In this document: positions 42,041 to 45,073 of the stretch, piece by piece
Numbering within the stretch: the first letter of the stretch is position 1
How the letters are laid out: each line of letters begins with the position of its first letter
Assembly: GCA_009787585.1 (NCBI GenBank)
Contig: WQSY01000001.1
Span: 1-45,073, forward strand
Reading direction: 5' to 3'
From: Candidatus Bathycorpusculum sp.
Lineage (GTDB): Archaea; Thermoproteota; Bathyarchaeia; Bathyarchaeales; Bathycorpusculaceae
Length of the DNA: 45,073 nt
Translations under genes and position numbers: made by a program
Notes under the pieces: model-generated
Database searches by the model: none
Seen by the model: the letters and a program-made list of their open reading frames with translations, nothing else
Told to the model about the DNA's origin: nothing

Positions 42041-42723
42041 TTGTTTACTATACCTTTTATCATTGTAGTAAATATCTCTATGGTTGACTTGAATTTTTGT
42101 AATTTAGGCTTGCCATATTTACGGATTTTATAGGTGCTTTTTATTTCAACCATTTTATAATTTTTCTTTTTAAATTTAATTAGCATCTCTGTGGCAAAGG
42201 CCATGTCACTTTCAACGAGACGCACGTTGTCTATAGCCTCATGGGATATAGCTCTAAAACCTGATTGAGTATCGCTTAAATATTGACTATAAAGAAAGTC
42301 AAAGCAGAAAGTGATTACTTTGTTTCCAACAAAGTTGAAAAAACCCATAGCTTTATTTGGATCATACATGCGTGAAGCTAAAACTAAGTCAGCGTTTTCT
42401 TGAACTAATTTATCAAGCATAAGACCTATATGTTTTACCTCATATGTGCCATCGCCGTCAACCATTATGATAACATTGCCTTTTGCGTTTTCCATACCTG
42501 TTTTTAAAGCTCGACCATAACCTCGTCTAGGTTCAGTTATTAGTCTACAAAAGTTTGTGCTTTTTACGATGTCTTGTGTGCCGTCGGTAGAGTTGCCGTC
42601 CACAACAATAATTTCGTTAGGATAAGTTAATTCTTCATGGATTGTAGTTACAGCTTCCAGTATATTGCCTGCTTCATTAAGTGTTGGAATTACTATAGAT
42701 ACTAGTTCTACCTTTCTAGTCAT
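42037..42723 (-). CDS. Glycosyltransferase family 2, DPM1-like (second)
   Basis: A 228-residue GT-A enzyme with V-I-P-T-L-N-E-A, V-V-D-G-N-S-T-D-G-T and V-D-G-D-G-T-Y, and S-D-T-Q-S-G-F-R. These match polyprenol-phosphate hexosyltransferases. It lacks transmembrane helices. It is coupled by a four-base overlap to the DUF1616-like gene, and a GT4 gene lies 41 bases upstream, so this is a second small glycan-assembly unit. It is a paralogue of the protein at 30214-30915. Confidence 0.9.
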   Translation of the reverse strand: MTRKVELVSIVIPTLNEAGNILEAVTTIHEELTYPNEIIVVDGNSTDGTQDIVKSTNFCRLITEPRRGYGRALKTGMENAKGNVIIMVDGDGTYEVKHIGLMLDKLVQENADLVLASRMYDPNKAMGFFNFVGNKVITFCFDFLYSQYLSDTQSGFRAISHEAIDNVRLVESDMAFATEMLIKFKKKNYKMVEIKSTYKIRKYGKPKLQKFKSTIEIFTTMIKGIVNK

Positions 42724-42764
42724 GCCAATCTTCCTATTGTTAAGATGATACTGTCTATGCTAAC

Positions 42765-43949
42765 TTAAATAAGCTCTTCGTATACTTCAACAAGTCGCGC
42801 TACATTTTTGTCCCAGCTGTATTGTTCCTCAACAATTGCCCGCAGTTCATCTGTCTCTTTGTAAAGTTCTGCAAATTCAGCAATAGCGTCTGCTAACGCT
42901 TGAGGATTATTTGCGGGAACCAGTTTTCCAAAAGTTTTCACCATAATTTCATTTATACCTCCAACATTTGTAGCTATAACAGGCAAACCGCACGCCATAG
43001 CTTCTAGAGCCACCAAAGGTAGACCCTCACCTGATTTTGATGGCAAAACAAACAGGTCAGCAGCGTTGTAGTATAAGTGTAAGTCTTGGTCAGCAACAAA
43101 TCCGGCTAGTTTAATGTTTTTTTCAAGACCTAATTGTTCTATTTGATTTTGAACACTTAACATGTCAGGACCTTTTCCGACAATTATAAAAACAAGGTTT
43201 TGTTTCTTTTTTACTACAATGTTTGCAGCGTCAATAAGCGTGTCAACACCGTTCTTGTAAACTAGTCTACGAACTGTTAGAACAACTTTGGCCTCTTTGG
43301 GAACACCAAGTTTTTTACGCATATCTACTTTAACGTTAGGTAAAGGCTTGAATCTGTTAAGGTCTACACCGTTATGGAGAACTTGGATTTTGTTTGGGTT
43401 TGCACCTAAGCTTAACACGTACTCTTTTGTTGCATTACTTACAGTTATTATTTTGTCAGCTTGTTTTAGGGTTTCTTTACCTACAGTTATGTCATTGACT
43501 TTTTCAACAAAATTGAAAATATTTTTGTAATCTATGAATGTATTGTGTTGAGTTAGGACAAATGGTTTTTCATAGTATTTCGCGAGTTTACCAGCTATAA
43601 GAGATGTTAAATATGGATGACCATGAGCGTGAATAATTTTGCTGTTTTTTATGTTTTTAGTAAATACGGAAAAACTAGGCATTGTTGGAATAGTGTAGGG
43701 TATGCCTAAACGAAAAGCCATATTCATAGATTCATAACATTCAACCTTTAATCCGTCATAAACGTATTTTTTAGGGGTTTGAATGCGATTTGTAACAATT
43801 TTAGGCTCAAAATTTTTTTGAAGAAGCCTTTTGCTTTGCTCATAAGTTACAATTTGTATTCCACCAACTGAGGGCAGAAACACGCTTGTAACAAGACATA
43901 ACCGTATTTGACCCATAAAGCCCAACTGTATAAACTCCTCAATCACCAA
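42765..43949 (-). CDS. Glycosyltransferase family 4 (second)
   Basis: About 386-394 residues with a GT-B fold. Residues near 25-35 read F-L-P-S-V-G-G-I, and the donor domain starts around H-N-G-V-D-L-N-R-F. The E-x7-E region is S-K-S-G-E-G-L-P-L-V-A-L-E-A-M-A-C-G-L-P. The start is uncertain: GAGGAG lies nine bases before a TTG at 43925 and 18 before an ATG at 43916, so the TTG at 43949 shown is probably too far upstream. A TATA-like element is seen near 43955-43970. Confidence 0.88.
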   Translation of the reverse strand: MVIEEFIQLGFMGQIRLCLVTSVFLPSVGGIQIVTYEQSKRLLQKNFEPKIVTNRIQTPKKYVYDGLKVECYESMNMAFRLGIPYTIPTMPSFSVFTKNIKNSKIIHAHGHPYLTSLIAGKLAKYYEKPFVLTQHNTFIDYKNIFNFVEKVNDITVGKETLKQADKIITVSNATKEYVLSLGANPNKIQVLHNGVDLNRFKPLPNVKVDMRKKLGVPKEAKVVLTVRRLVYKNGVDTLIDAANIVVKKKQNLVFIIVGKGPDMLSVQNQIEQLGLEKNIKLAGFVADQDLHLYYNAADLFVLPSKSGEGLPLVALEAMACGLPVIATNVGGINEIMVKTFGKLVPANNPQALADAIAEFAELYKETDELRAIVEEQYSWDKNVARLVEVYEELI

Positions 43950-44256
43950 AATATTATAATGTTATGGTAAAGTGAATCGTTTAATTACAGCAAAAATTAT
44001 TAACAAATCAAACAGAGGCCATCATTATTTGAGTTGCCGACCTCCCACACCACATACGCACCGTTCAATATACAACATTCAACAACACAAACACAACATT
44101 ACCATCACTATTATTGTACCATCCAAACATCCACGCTCTAGAATTGTTATTAAATAAAGTAACAGTAATGTAAATGATGCTCATAGAGCATACGTTATAT
44201 CAAATGTGTCCCGTAGACTTATTTAGTAACGTTCCCTTAACTGAACCATTAGTAAT
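43950..44256. other. Intergenic DNA with GT4 promoter region
   Basis: No gene is supported. The left edge carries a TATA-like CATTATAATATTTTG on the minus strand for the GT4 unit. The C/A-rich stretch 44030-44110 can be read as an open frame, but its composition and lack of a ribosome-binding site argue against coding. Confidence 0.45.
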
Positions 44257-44847
44257 CTATTTTTTAAGCCCACTTTGTTTTGCTTCTATAAGCCGCAGAG
44301 TCATCAATTCGCCTAGCACAGCTAAATCCTCCGTGGGTAAAAAATTTGCAGCCGACTCATCATATAGTATATTAGCGGCTGCCCCAAACTCGTCAGAAAC
44401 ATAGAGAATAACTGTCAAAGGAATACCCTTCAACGCTAAAAGTTCAACAGATGTATCCCCTAAACCCAAACGTTTACCACCCAAAAATTCTGCCGCTTCA
44501 AAAAGTAACTCAGAGTCTCCACCAAAGACCTGCTCAAGAGGCGTTATAGCCCTATTGATAAACGCGCCTTCATATGCATAACCACCCGGTAAATCCCTAA
44601 ACTTAACGAGCCTACCAACTAAGGGTACCTGATTACCCATTGTATAATGAGTAAGCAACGGCGCAATAAGCTTCACAGCTAACTCTTCAGTCAACCGCTG
44701 CACTGAAGGATTAAAATCATCAATTATAGTGCCCTCTTCCAAATTTAGTGTGAAACCTAAAAACCGATAATAAACTACCCCTGTTAACTGCTGCAATCTT
44801 GTTTGAACTTGCTTCGTTACATTAAGCTTAAACACATAAATCAACAA
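44257..44847 (-). CDS. DUF3786 family protein
   Basis: A 196-residue soluble protein matching the DUF3786 pattern: F-R-D-L-P-G-G-Y-A-Y-E-G-A-F near 108, L-G-G-K-R near 146, G-D-x-S near 154, the central P-L-T-V-I-L-Y-V-S-D-E-F, and I-L-Y-D-E-S-A-A-N-F-L-P-T-E-D-L-A. The family is common in strict anaerobes, including acetogens and methanogens; it often lies near corrinoid and iron-sulfur proteins. Function unknown. It follows the truncated gene at the window edge by 64 bases on the same strand, probably in one operon. Confidence 0.8.
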   Translation of the reverse strand: MLIYVFKLNVTKQVQTRLQQLTGVVYYRFLGFTLNLEEGTIIDDFNPSVQRLTEELAVKLIAPLLTHYTMGNQVPLVGRLVKFRDLPGGYAYEGAFINRAITPLEQVFGGDSELLFEAAEFLGGKRLGLGDTSVELLALKGIPLTVILYVSDEFGAAANILYDESAANFLPTEDLAVLGELMTLRLIEAKQSGLKK

Positions 44848-44911
44848 CTATCGTTTACGAAAATTATTTCACACTTATATTTGTTCTGTTTTTCAGGGCT
44901 TTGGGACAAAA

Positions 44912-45073
44912 TTATTGGGTTTCTTTGTTTAGAGTTTTTTCATCTTCAGGCGTTAGTATGATATCTCTTGTATAGACTTCAGCATCATATATCTCTAAGA
45001 ACTGTAGCACTTTTTCCAAATCAGATTCTTTCACAATAATAACACTACGTACCAACTTTATGTGTACAATATC
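44912..45073 (-). CDS. Truncated ORF at window edge (C-terminal part)
   Basis: The last 53 codons of a minus-strand gene whose 5' end lies beyond the window. It is open from the last base to the TAA at 44912-44914 and shows normal coding character (K-L-V-R-S-V-I-I-V-K-E, then L-E-K-V-L-Q-F-L-E-I-Y). Too little is visible to name a family. Confidence 0.65.
   Translation of the reverse strand, partial: DIVHIKLVRSVIIVKESDLEKVLQFLEIYDAEVYTRDIILTPEDEKTLNKETQ

Noticed and set aside
43972-44157. 61-codon open frame on the plus strand
   Set aside because: C/A-rich composition (His, Asn, Ile, Pro) and position over the promoter region of the divergent GT4 gene.
44903-44920. Possible extra copy of the IS481-like end
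   Set aside because: The blocks GGGACAA and AAATTATT occur in swapped order relative to the terminal repeat, so the likeness is probably chance.
1-45073. tRNA or rRNA genes
   Set aside because: I looked through the intergenic regions for T-arm and acceptor patterns and saw none; a covariance-model search would be decisive.

Overview
The window is an AT-rich archaeal chromosome segment. Archaeal markers are a group II chaperonin with a Gly-Gly-Met tail, CobY instead of bacterial CobU, the archaeal type of CobT, a Dph6-type diphthamide ligase, an archaeal thymidylate synthase, a UbiA-type ether-lipid prenyltransferase and a tetraether-synthase-like radical SAM protein. A Bathyarchaeia-like (Thermoproteota) host, possibly from an anaerobic or gut habitat, fits the gene set. 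That placement is inference; no rRNA, tRNA or CRISPR array was recognised.

Layout. 1-572 is gene-poor. 573-5010 is a minus-strand tandem of three B12-binding-type radical SAM enzymes, followed by a small zinc-ribbon gene. 5613-6183 is a decayed IS481-like element. 6554-9750 holds a methyltransferase, a ferredoxin-domain aldo/keto reductase and a fourth B12-type radical SAM enzyme. 10053-14463 is mostly housekeeping (DUF2096-like protein, thymidylate synthase, thermosome, Sua5). 14612-15904 has an IS1182-like transposase relic and non-coding DNA, followed by a membrane-anchored beta-helix surface protein. 17172-22950 is a plus-strand run: Dph6-like, CobT, CobS, CobY, CbiB and a fifth B12-type radical SAM enzyme. 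23018-28122 has a membrane protein, an amidohydrolase, a SPASM radical SAM enzyme and a HemW-like enzyme. 28470-36304 has a CobD-type decarboxylase, three glycosyltransferases and a DUF362/SPASM pair. 36648-38137 is a second CobY/CobS-like pair. It is transcribed away from an ether-lipid-type operon at 38176-41518 (epimerase, UbiA, Tes-like). 41528-45073 has further glycosyltransferases, a DUF1616-like protein, a DUF3786 protein and a truncated ORF.

How the genes may work together. Nine radical SAM enzymes lie within about 41 kb, five of them with a B12-binding-type N-terminal domain. The same window encodes the late steps of corrinoid assembly: CobD-type decarboxylase, CbiB, CobY, CobT and CobS. 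Making the cofactor next to enzymes that probably use it is a coherent theme. Lipid genes and two glycosylation clusters suggest that part of the output goes to the cell envelope. The most unusual item is the second CobY/CobS pair. Its CobS-like member has lost conserved acidic residues and it sits divergently beside the lipid operon, so it may have been repurposed.
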